Assembly: GCA_964628685.1 (NCBI GenBank)
Contig: CAZVNM010000002.1
Coordinates: 62,001 to 126,000, forward strand
From: CALMEC01 sp964628685
Lineage (GTDB): Bacteria; Actinomycetota; Thermoleophilia; Miltoncostaeales; Miltoncostaeaceae
Length of the DNA stretch: 64,000 nucleotides
Direction: 5' to 3'
Each line of letters starts with the position of its first letter. Positions within the stretch are counted from its first letter, which is position 1. A program made the position numbers and the translations under genes. Below the pieces are notes generated by a model that saw nothing but the letters and a program-made list of their open reading frames with translations, made no database searches and was not told the DNA's origin. Below, one piece after another: positions 55,067 through 64,000 of this stretch.

Positions 55067-56487
55067 CGGTGCGACCGGTCCCCGCACCGGTCCGGGACGT
55101 GCTGACGGTCGTCGCCGATCCGGTCTGGATCGTGGGCGGCGCGGTGCGCGATCACCTGACCGGCCTTCCCATCCGCGACGTGGACCTCGCGATCGCCGGC
55201 GACGCCCGGCGGGCGGCCGCGGCCATCGCCGCACGCCATGGGGCCGCCAAGTTCCCGCTCTCGGACGCGTTCGGCGCATGGCGGGTGACCGGTGGGACCC
55301 TGCCGTTCGGCGTCGACATCACCCCGCTGCAGGGCGCCGACATCCTGGCGGACCTGGCGCGTCGCGACCTCTCCGTCAACGCCATCGCGATCCCCGCCGA
55401 GGGCGGTGACCCCATCGACCCGCACGGTGGGGAGCGCGACCTCGGACGCGGTGTGCTGCGCATGGTCGGTCCGACGGCGTTTCGGGACGACCCGGTGCGC
55501 CTCGTCCGGCTGGCGCGCCTTTCCTGCCAGCTGGGCTTCGCCATCGACGACGCCACCGCACTGCGCGCGCGCATGGACGCCCCGGAGGTCCGCGGCTCCC
55601 CCGGGGAACGGCTGATGGAGGAGCTGCGTCTCCTGGCGAGCCTGTCCGATGCCTGGCGTGGGATGGAGACGCTCGACGAGATCGGGGTGCTGGGCGTCCT
55701 CGTCCCCGAGCTCGAGGAGGGGCGCGGGCTCGAGCAGACGCCCTACCATCACCGGGACGTGCTGGGGCACACCCTCGAGGCCGTGCGGCACGCGTGCGAG
55801 ATCCGCGCCGATCCCGAGCGCGTGTTTCGCGGGTCGGCCGGCGACCTGGCGCTGGCGCTCGCCGAACCGCTGTCGGACGGCATCACCCGCGGCGACTCGC
55901 TGGTGTTCGCGGCGCTCTTCCACGACATGGCCAAGCCGGCCACCTACGCGGTCACCCCGCAGGGGCGGCCGACGTTCTTCGGACACGACCGGGTGGGTGC
56001 CGAGATGGTCGACGCGTGGTGCCGGCGCCACCGCACGTCCACGCGGTTTCGCGAGACGATGGTCTGCTGCGTGCGCGAGCACCTCCGCCTGGGGTTCCTC
56101 GTCCATGCCCAACCGCTCTCCCTGCGCCGCATCGTCCGCTACCTGGACGCGACCGCCCGGGCCGATGTGGAGCTCCTGGTCCTGTCGTGCGCCGATCGGC
56201 TGGCCACCGACGGTCCGCGCACCACGCCGGCGCAGATCACCAAGCACCTGGACGTGGCACGGCAGGTGGCCCGCGCCATGTTCGATCTGCGGTCGCGCCC
56301 TGAACCGCGTCCGCTCCTCAACGGGATCGAGCTCTCCGAGATCGCGGGCCGCCCGCCCGGGCCGTGGACCGCCCGGATCGTGGCGGCGCTGCGCGAGGAG
56401 CAGGTGGTGGGGCTCGTCACCACCCGTCGCCAGGCCGAGCGGTTCGCCCGCGAGTGGTGTGCGCGCGATGATGCGGAGGAACACTGA
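55063..56487 (+). CDS. cca: CCA tRNA nucleotidyltransferase / poly(A) polymerase family, HD domain
   Basis: 474 residues. Nucleotidyltransferase head VWIVGGAVRDHLTGLPIRDVDLAI (DxD metal site), RRDLSVNAIAI, the RLVRLARLSCQLGF region, then an HD phosphohydrolase domain (LFHDMAKPATYA, FGHDRVGAEM). Adds or repairs tRNA 3' CCA. GTG start overlaps alr TGA; a second GTG two codons later is possible. Confidence 0.88.
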   Translation: MTVRPVPAPVRDVLTVVADPVWIVGGAVRDHLTGLPIRDVDLAIAGDARRAAAAIAARHGAAKFPLSDAFGAWRVTGGTLPFGVDITPLQGADILADLARRDLSVNAIAIPAEGGDPIDPHGGERDLGRGVLRMVGPTAFRDDPVRLVRLARLSCQLGFAIDDATALRARMDAPEVRGSPGERLMEELRLLASLSDAWRGMETLDEIGVLGVLVPELEEGRGLEQTPYHHRDVLGHTLEAVRHACEIRADPERVFRGSAGDLALALAEPLSDGITRGDSLVFAALFHDMAKPATYAVTPQGRPTFFGHDRVGAEMVDAWCRRHRTSTRFRETMVCCVREHLRLGFLVHAQPLSLRRIVRYLDATARADVELLVLSCADRLATDGPRTTPAQITKHLDVARQVARAMFDLRSRPEPRPLLNGIELSEIAGRPPGPWTARIVAALREEQVVGLVTTRRQAERFAREWCARDDAEEH

Positions 56488-56507
56488 CGCGCAAGGGGGC
56501 GGATGAC

Positions 56508-57077
56508 GTGGTGCGACTGACGAGGATCTACACGCGGCTGGGCGATGCGGGCGAGACGCACCTGGGTGACATGAGCCGCGTGGCCAAGACCCATGCGCGC
56601 GTGTGCGCATACGGGGACGTGGACGAGCTGAACGCCTGCATCGGGGTCGCGATCGCCGCCGGTGTCGCCGCACCGCAGCTCGACTGGCTGCGGCGCATCC
56701 AGAACGACCTGTTCGACGTGGGCGCCGATCTCTCGGTCCCGCCCGGTGACGAATCGCGCTCGCGGTTGCGCGTGACCCCCGAGCAGGTGACGCTCCTCGA
56801 GACCTGGTGCGACGAGGTCAACGACACGCTGCCCAACCTCACGAGCTTTGTCCTGCCCGGCGGCTCGGCGCTCTCCGCCGCGCTGCACCACGCGAGGGCC
56901 GTCTGCCGGCGGGCCGAGCGGTCGGTGGTCGCGCTGGCCGCCCAGGACGCGGTGACACCGAGCGCGCTCGCGTACCTCAACCGGCTCTCGGATCTGCTGT
57001 TCATCCTCGCCCGCCATGCGAACGTCGGCGCTGCCGGCGATGTGCTGTGGGTCCCCGGCGGTGACCGCGAGGGCTGA
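56508..57077 (+). CDS. pduO: Cob(I)alamin adenosyltransferase, PduO type
   Basis: 189 residues. RIYTRLGDAGETHLGD (ATP site), YGDVDELNACIGVA, LPGGSALSAALHHARAVCRRAER and YLNRLSDLLFILAR are diagnostic for PduO-type ATR, which makes adenosylcobalamin. Implies a B12-dependent enzyme elsewhere. GTG start. Confidence 0.93.
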   Translation: MVRLTRIYTRLGDAGETHLGDMSRVAKTHARVCAYGDVDELNACIGVAIAAGVAAPQLDWLRRIQNDLFDVGADLSVPPGDESRSRLRVTPEQVTLLETWCDEVNDTLPNLTSFVLPGGSALSAALHHARAVCRRAERSVVALAAQDAVTPSALAYLNRLSDLLFILARHANVGAAGDVLWVPGGDREG

Positions 57078-57161
57078 CGACGACGCCCTGCGGTGCGGCG
57101 GGGCCCGATGATCGTGCCACCACGGTGTGGTGACCATCACCCGAAAATTGGTTCGTGAAAT

Positions 57162-57189
57162 TCAAGTCACGATCGGCGATTGCCGACAA
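57162..57189 (+). promoter_or_regulatory. Possible sigma-28/WhiG-like promoter of cassette copy 2
   Basis: TCAAGTCA (57162-57169), 12 bases, GCCGACAA (57182-57189) resembles TAAAGTTT-N11-GCCGATAA. Copy 1 has the related phrase GATTGCCGA upstream but no matching -35, so this is tentative. Confidence 0.25.
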
Positions 57190-57258
57190 TCGTTACGTGA
57201 CTCAGTTCGACGGCCAGGACGGCCGATCCCGCAGAACCACGTTTTCGGAGCAGTACGC

Positions 57259-57624
57259 ATGAGCAAGCAAGAGCAGACCCAGTTCATCCTGGACGGCCTT
57301 CGTTCCGGTATGCCGGAGATCAAGGGCGCGCTGATCGCGACCGCTGATGGTCTGGCCATCGCCCGTTCGTTCTCGGACAACACGGACTTCCAGCGTGTGG
57401 CCGCCATGTCGGCGACCGCCCTGGGTCTGGGTAAGCGGATCGCCGACACCCTGGGTGCCGGTGAGTTCACCGAGACCAGCGTGTCGGGTACCGACGCCAA
57501 CGCCTACATCTACGCCACGGGCCCGAAGGGTGTGCTGGCCGTGATCACCAACCCGGACGCCAACCTCGGTCTGCTGCACCTCGAGGCGCGCGACGCGGCC
57601 AAGAAGATCGCCGACATCCTCTAG
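57259..57624 (+). CDS. Roadblock/LC7 domain protein, copy 2
   Basis: 121 residues, differing from copy 1 at eight positions (for example V9F, S13G, Q69E, and three near the C-terminus). Same domain layout. A 127-base block (57464-57590) is identical at DNA level to 50930-51056. The upstream in-frame ATG at 57127 would run through the leader and is rejected; CGGAG precedes the chosen ATG. Paired with the gene 60 bases downstream. Confidence 0.85.
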   Translation: MSKQEQTQFILDGLRSGMPEIKGALIATADGLAIARSFSDNTDFQRVAAMSATALGLGKRIADTLGAGEFTETSVSGTDANAYIYATGPKGVLAVITNPDANLGLLHLEARDAAKKIADIL

Positions 57625-57684
57625 CTCCCACCCCACTCCGCCACACCCCCACCACCAGAGCATTCACAGAAGGAGACCCACACA

Positions 57685-58146
57685 ATGTCCCTCCGTAACG
57701 ACCTCGGCGACTTCAGCAGCATCGTCTGCTTCAAGGCCGTCATCACCGGTGTCGAGGACACCCTTGGCACCGACGGTGCCGCCGTCGTGTTCATCCGTGC
57801 CGGCAAGGTCCGCGGCCACAACCTGGCCACCGACCTCGGTCTGGCCGGTTCCAACCTGCCCGTCGAGCAGGTCGGCGAGGCCCTCAACAAGGCCATCGGC
57901 AAGGACGGCACCAAGCTGTGCGCCGTCAAGGCCGCCTACATGGACGGCGACAAGATCGTCGTCGAGACCGATGAGACCGTGTGCTCGGCCGGTGAGGCCA
58001 ACGGCTCCGACCGCGAGTGCACCTTCACCCTCGGCGCGGTCTGGGGCGCCCTGGAGGCCGTGACCGGCAAGACCTACCTCGGTGAGCAGACCGAGAGCGT
58101 GCTGCGCGGCGGCTCGTCCGACAAGTTCGTGTTCAGCCAGATGTAG
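57685..58146 (+). CDS. Conserved partner protein of Roadblock, copy 2
   Basis: 153 residues, same length and Cys positions as copy 1; changes cluster at 60-96 (a surface-like, charge-altering stretch) and 134-137, while residues 7-36 and 105-133 are unchanged. AGAAGGAGA precedes the ATG. The gene is followed by a strong terminator. Function unknown. Confidence 0.75.
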   Translation: MSLRNDLGDFSSIVCFKAVITGVEDTLGTDGAAVVFIRAGKVRGHNLATDLGLAGSNLPVEQVGEALNKAIGKDGTKLCAVKAAYMDGDKIVVETDETVCSAGEANGSDRECTFTLGAVWGALEAVTGKTYLGEQTESVLRGGSSDKFVFSQM

Positions 58147-58200
58147 TCTTTGCGGTGTCCTTCCGTGTAGGTGGGACGCCGGGTGAATGACCTGGAGCTT

Positions 58201-58257
58201 CGACGGTGTGCGGTGACACGGACGGGCAATCCGTGTGCCGGGCACCGTCGGCGTTTT
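58201..58257 (+). terminator. Two-tier terminator after cassette copy 2
   Basis: Outer stem CGACGGTG (58201-58208)/CACCGTCG (58243-58250), inner stem ACACGGA (58216-58222)/TCCGTGT (58230-58236), then four T (58254-58257). Confidence 0.75.
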
Positions 58258-58273
58258 CGGGGGCGGTCGACCC

Positions 58274-60418
<2,145 letters not shown>

Positions 60419-60512
60419 CACCGGGGGAGGGTACCGGCCGGCACGTCCGGACGCCGTCACCGGATGGCCAGAACCGAGACGGTCGTCACCCGGTGGGGTG
60501 GACGGCCGACGC

Positions 60513-60755
60513 TCAGCCCGCCGCGTCGTCCCGGTGCCGTCCGCCGATCACGAGCGGTGAGATGGCGACGCCGACGACCAGGAGCGCCAGGCCGATGAGT
60601 GCCGCGACGCCGGGTCGGTTGGTCGGCGCCCAGATGGTGAGGAACGCGGTGAGGCCGACTGCCACGCCGACCAGGAACCCGCGCAGGAGCCGGGTGCCGA
60701 GGTCGACGTCGGGCGGTGCGTCCCGACTGCCGGTGCTGTTGGAATGGGAGGTCAT
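60513..60755 (-). CDS. Small two-helix membrane protein
   Basis: 80 residues with two hydrophobic segments (LLRGFLVGVAVGLTAFLTIW, VAALIGLALLVVGVAISPLVI) and polar ends. No family recognised. Confidence 0.5.
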   Translation of the reverse strand: MTSHSNSTGSRDAPPDVDLGTRLLRGFLVGVAVGLTAFLTIWAPTNRPGVAALIGLALLVVGVAISPLVIGGRHRDDAAG

Positions 60756-61127
60756 GTCCGGCGTGTACCCGGGATCCGGGGTCCGACACGGACGATGTTG
60801 ATCACCACCGCAGCCGGATGAACCCCGCGAGATCGGTCACGGGTCGGCCGATCCCGGTGTTCTCCACGTGGGTTGTGGCACCCCGGGAGAACCTCGTCGG
60901 CAATGGTCGACCGATCCCCGACGAAGTGACCGGCGCGCACAGCCCGACGGCGGCTCGACACCAAGCACGTCAAGCGACGGTCGCACCACCTTTTGAGAAC
61001 CGCCCCGTACGACCTGGCACCGTCGTGACGCGGGACCGTCGTCGGGGATCCCAATCGGCGGCGGCCGCTGATGCGGCGCCGGGATCGACTAAACGATCGT
61101 CCGTCGTCAACGCATCCTTACTCGTGA
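60756..61127. other. Intergenic region upstream of the ECF operon
   Basis: 372 bases, no gene seen. GTTCTCC (60859-60865) and GGAGAAC (60886-60892) form a 7-bp inverted repeat. No convincing ECF-type GGAAC/CGTC pair at proper spacing was found. Confidence 0.45.
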
Positions 61128-61664
61128 ATGGACGAGACGACGCTCAATCGGGAGATCAGGCTTCCGTACGAGGATGCCGACGCCCTCCATCAGGCGGTGG
61201 GTGCGGTCTATGAGGCCGAGTTCACGCAGATGGCGCGCTTTGCGGCCGCTCGTCTGGGTGATGCCGAGGCGGGTCGCGATGCGGTCAACGACGCGTTCGT
61301 GATCGCCCTCGGCCGCCTGGGATCGCTCCGGGATGCCGGTGCGCTTCGGCACTGGGTGTGGTCGATCTTGCTCAACGAGGTTCGTCGATCGCGGCGGCTG
61401 AAGGGCTTTCGCCGTTCGGTCGCGTGGTCCTCGGACTTCGAGCAGGAAAGCCCTCCGGTCCCGGAGGTGGATGACCATCTGCGCCGGCTGATCCGCAGGT
61501 TGCCGGAACGTCAGCGCACGATCCTGTTCCTCAAGTACTACGGCGATCTGACGAACCCCGCGATCGCCGAGCTTCTCCGTGTGAGCACCGGAACCGTCGC
61601 CGCGACCCTCCACCAGGCCCAGGCACGGCTGAAACGATCGATGGAAGGACACGCCCATGACTGA
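61128..61664 (+). CDS. ECF-type RNA polymerase sigma factor
   Basis: 178 residues with region 2 (about 30-100: VNDAFVIALGRLGSL, HWVWSILLNEVRRSRR) and region 4 (about 115-172: RRLPERQRTILFLKYYGDLTNPAIAELLRVSTGTVAATLHQA). Directs RNA polymerase to a stress or envelope regulon. Its end overlaps the next gene by 8 bases, so the pair is co-translated. Confidence 0.9.
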   Translation: MDETTLNREIRLPYEDADALHQAVGAVYEAEFTQMARFAAARLGDAEAGRDAVNDAFVIALGRLGSLRDAGALRHWVWSILLNEVRRSRRLKGFRRSVAWSSDFEQESPPVPEVDDHLRRLIRRLPERQRTILFLKYYGDLTNPAIAELLRVSTGTVAATLHQAQARLKRSMEGHAHD

Positions 61665-62325
61665 TGACCGCGACAACGACATCGCCCGAATCCTGGATGC
61701 CTATGTGCCGCCGGACGGATGGGCGGGTGCGCGTGACTGGCGGGCTGTCCGGCAGCGGGCGCAGAGTCCGCCTCGGGTGGGTGGGCGGATCGTGTGGCTG
61801 ACGGCCGGCGCCGCGGTGGTCGCGTTCGCCGCAATCGCGGTCACATCGATCGGCGGCCTGCGCGGTGATCGATCCGCCTCCTCCGGCACATCGCCCACCG
61901 TGACGGGTACGGTCTCGTCCCCCCCTGAGCCCAGCGCCTTCCTGCGGGATGCGCGTACCGATGCGGTTGCGTTCCGGGTGATGGCACCCGGGGAGTTCAA
62001 GCACGCGAAGCCCGGTGACCAGTGCCTCGAGTTCAACGTGGCCGGTGAGCTTCCGAACTATCTGTGCGGTCAGCCTGCCGGTGTGCGTCAGGACGGGTTC
62101 GTCGGGACGTTGCAGCGCGATGACTCGCAGATCCTCGTTTACGGCGTGCGCCCCGAACGCTCGGACCACGTCCGGATCGCCGGGACCGACGCACCCATCA
62201 GCGAGGACGGACCACTCTTTTCCACCCTCGTCGCACCTGATGTCAAGCCACTCGTCGAGTTTCTTGCGCAGGGATCCGTGATCCACTCGACCAGGCCGCT
62301 CGGCGCATCGTGGCAAACGCCCTGA
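61657..62325 (+). CDS. Single-pass membrane protein, putative anti-sigma factor
   Basis: 222 residues: cytosolic part 1-43, membrane helix about 44-67 (IVWLTAGAAVVAFAAIAV), then an outer domain. No HxxxCxxC zinc anti-sigma motif. The outer domain has GDQCLEFNVAGELPNYLCG and LVYGVRPER. Its place, fused to the sigma gene by overlap, suggests sigma control; the evidence is positional only. The same outer domain recurs in the next gene. Confidence 0.65.
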   Translation: MTDDRDNDIARILDAYVPPDGWAGARDWRAVRQRAQSPPRVGGRIVWLTAGAAVVAFAAIAVTSIGGLRGDRSASSGTSPTVTGTVSSPPEPSAFLRDARTDAVAFRVMAPGEFKHAKPGDQCLEFNVAGELPNYLCGQPAGVRQDGFVGTLQRDDSQILVYGVRPERSDHVRIAGTDAPISEDGPLFSTLVAPDVKPLVEFLAQGSVIHSTRPLGASWQTP

Positions 62326-62383
62326 CAACCCCTACTGGGCCAACGCACACGGTAGCTCCGGCTGGCAGTAGAGAAAGGCACTC

Positions 62384-62896
62384 ATGAATAAGACCCGGAC
62401 ACTCGTCCTCATGGCCATTGCCGTGGGGCTCATCGGCGCCTCGGTCGCCGCCGTCGCGGCGACCCGCGGATCGAAGGCCACGATGCAGACTCCAACCAAG
62501 TCAGCCGAGTACGTTGGAGCCACCGATGCCGTCTCCCTGGCCACGGTCGACGCTGGCCGGCTCAGCTTCGCGCGTTCCGGCGACCGCTGCATCCAGTTCA
62601 CTCTCGTCGGTGAGGCCCCGAACTACTCGTGCGGACTGCCCGGCAACCTCGAGCGCGACGGTCTGGTCTCAGCACGCCAGATCGACGACGGACCCGTGGT
62701 CATCTACGGAGTCCGCCCCCAGGCTGCCGCACGCACAGTCATCCGTGGCGCCAAGGTGCAGGAGAGTGGGCTGCTGTTCTCAACGACCGTGCCCGCTTCC
62801 CTGGACGTCACCGTCGACTTCGTCGCCGATGGCAAGCTGGTGCGCCGCGTCCATCAGGGGAAGGCGATCCCAACTTCCCGCCACCCCGTGCGTTAG
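62384..62896 (+). CDS. Exported protein sharing the outer domain of its neighbour
   Basis: 170 residues with an N-terminal signal or anchor helix (TLVLMAIAVGLIGASVAAVAA). Residues about 65-160 match the outer domain of the upstream protein: GDRCIQFTLVGEAPNYSCG, VIYGVRPQ, SGLLFSTTVP. The two Cys are conserved and may form a disulfide. It may compete for or mimic the signal seen by the putative anti-sigma factor. Function unknown. Confidence 0.65.
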   Translation: MNKTRTLVLMAIAVGLIGASVAAVAATRGSKATMQTPTKSAEYVGATDAVSLATVDAGRLSFARSGDRCIQFTLVGEAPNYSCGLPGNLERDGLVSARQIDDGPVVIYGVRPQAAARTVIRGAKVQESGLLFSTTVPASLDVTVDFVADGKLVRRVHQGKAIPTSRHPVR

Positions 62897-62938
62897 GGAC
62901 TCCGTCCGACCACCATCGTGACCGTGCGGGACGCACGA

Positions 62939-62975
62939 TGACGGGAAGTGACCGCAACGCAGGTCCTTCCCGTCA
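62939..62975. terminator. Hairpin between ECF operon and glgB
   Basis: TGACGGGAAG (62939-62948) pairs with CTTCCCGTCA (62966-62975); GACC/GGTC pair inside. No T-run; lies between convergent genes. Confidence 0.5.
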
Positions 62976-63128
62976 GGGGCGGTCTGCGGGACGAATGGGT
63001 GACAGCAGATCGAGCCTTGTCCTGTGGGACCGGGGCCTCACGACGTCGACGCAACACGCCGGGATTCTTCGAGGATGCGCGCTGCTGCCTCAACGAGAAG
63101 GCGTCTCCTCGGCCGCGGCCCCGTGCGC

Positions 63129-64000
63129 CTACCCCTCCGGCGTGAGCCACACCACGGCGAGCGGCGGCAGTGTGAGGGTCACGGAGTGGTCTCGCCCGTG
63201 CCAGTGCTCCGGCTCCGCGTACACGACACCGCCGTTGCCCATGCCCGACCCCGCGTATTCGTGGGCGTCGGTGTTCAGCACCTCCCGCCAGGTCCCACCC
63301 TGTGGCAGACCGACCCGGTAGCCGTCGCGCGGCACCGGTGACAGGTTGGCGATGCACACCACCGGCGGATGCCCGTCGTCGCCGAAGCGGATGAAGGCGA
63401 ACACATTGGCCGACGAGTCCCCGCCCTCCAACCAGGCGAAGCCCTCCGGCGTCGCGTCGTGGCGCCACAGCGCCGGCGTGTCGCGGTAGACGTGGTTGAG
63501 GTCGCGCACAAGACGCTGCACGCCGGCGTGCTCCGGCACGTCGCGCAGGTGCCAGGCGACGCTGGTGTCGTGGTTCCACTCGGTGGGCTGGGCGAGCTCA
63601 CCGCCCATGAACAGGAGCTTCTTGCCGGGGTGCGCCCACATCCATGCGAAGAGCGCGCGCAGGTTGGCCAGCTGCTGCCAGCGGTCGCCGGGCATCTTGC
63701 CGATGAGCGACCCCTTGCCGTGCACCACCTCGTCGTGCGAGAGCGGCAGGATGTACTGCTCGCTGAACGCGTAGATCAGGCCGAAGGTCAGGTCGTTGTG
63801 GTGGTAGGAGCGGTAGATCGGGTCACGCTGGAAGTACCGCAGCGTGTCGTGCATCCACCCCATGTTCCACTTGAAGTCGAACCCCAGCCCGCCCGCGGAC
63901 ACCGGCCGCGAGACGCCCGGCCAGGCCGTGGACTCCTCGGCGGCCATGATGATGCCGGGATCGCGCGCGTGGGTGACCTCGTTGAGGTCGCGCAGGAAGG
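63129..64000 (-). CDS. glgB: 1,4-alpha-glucan branching enzyme, C-terminal part
   Basis: The frame runs off the window end; about 290 C-terminal codons are seen. FLRDLNEV then IIMAAEESTAWPG (acid Glu region), GLGFDFKWNMGWMHDTL, LPLSHDEVVHGKGSL and LFMGGELAQPTEW are diagnostic of GlgB. It creates alpha-1,6 branches in glycogen, complementing GlgX nearby. Confidence 0.95.
   Translation of the reverse strand, partial: FLRDLNEVTHARDPGIIMAAEESTAWPGVSRPVSAGGLGFDFKWNMGWMHDTLRYFQRDPIYRSYHHNDLTFGLIYAFSEQYILPLSHDEVVHGKGSLIGKMPGDRWQQLANLRALFAWMWAHPGKKLLFMGGELAQPTEWNHDTSVAWHLRDVPEHAGVQRLVRDLNHVYRDTPALWRHDATPEGFAWLEGGDSSANVFAFIRFGDDGHPPVVCIANLSPVPRDGYRVGLPQGGTWREVLNTDAHEYAGSGMGNGGVVYAEPEHWHGRDHSVTLTLPPLAVVWLTPEG

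Overview
The window is high-GC DNA with G or C at almost every third codon position, many GTG/TTG starts and dense ATGA/GTGA gene overlaps. The gene set (rpsZ with a zinc ribbon, C+ type rpsD, GuaB3, a deazaflavin/F420-type nitroreductase, MprF-like DUF2156 protein, GroES/GroEL behind a CIRCE operator) points to an Actinomycetota bacterium. The protein flavour suggests a Thermoleophilia/Solirubrobacterales-type lineage, but that is an inference, not a proof.

Layout. 1-3035: tail of an unknown gene and a convergent FAD/Fe-S dehydrogenase. 3482-21874: tuf, then one long ribosomal block (S10-spc-alpha order) from rpsJ to rplQ, including secY, adk, map, infA and rpoA, then truA. 22029-26403: a membrane/DUF2156 lysyltransferase-like gene that looks frameshifted, and a large secreted DUF11-type protein. 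26696-28754: CIRCE-groES-groEL. 28778-29720: about 1 kb of non-coding tandem repeats. 29789-41000: small membrane proteins, a HAD phosphatase, an AEC transporter-pyrF-D,D-carboxypeptidase-sugar kinase operon, guaB3-guaA. 41131-45360: rplM-rpsI-glmM-glmS (translation linked to cell-wall precursor UDP-GlcNAc). 45781-50432: F420-type reductase, an ArsC with an in-frame TGA at its catalytic position, MFS transporter, murB, a SAM-dependent enzyme, acpS. 50725-58146: two copies of a two-gene cassette (Roadblock/LC7 protein plus a conserved 153-residue partner) flanking nnr, alr, cca-like and pduO genes. 58274-64000: glycogen genes glgX and glgB (partial), with an ECF sigma factor operon between them.

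Most notable. (1) The arsenate reductase at 46296-46655 carries TGA exactly where the family has its catalytic Cys, and a 7-bp stem with a 5-nt G-containing loop sits 10 nt after it: a probable selenoprotein with a bacterial SECIS element. (2) The duplicated Roadblock/partner cassette, with a 127-nt perfectly identical block, is a candidate undescribed small-GTPase-regulator-like system. (3) The ECF operon pairs a sigma factor with a membrane protein lacking a zinc anti-sigma motif and a second exported protein that repeats its outer domain. (4) Three separate tandem-repeat arrays have conserved hairpins, one with compensatory base changes. (5) A 61-codon gene is wedged between rplW and rplB with overlaps at both ends. 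(6) Several ribosomal proteins (L4, S3, S5, S9, L5) carry long charged or Gly/Arg tails.

Many non-ribosomal genes appear leaderless: a TANNNT box lies 6-9 nt before the start codon (dacA-like, murB, nnr, arsC, glgX and others). No tRNA, rRNA, CRISPR array, insertion sequence or replication origin was recognised.
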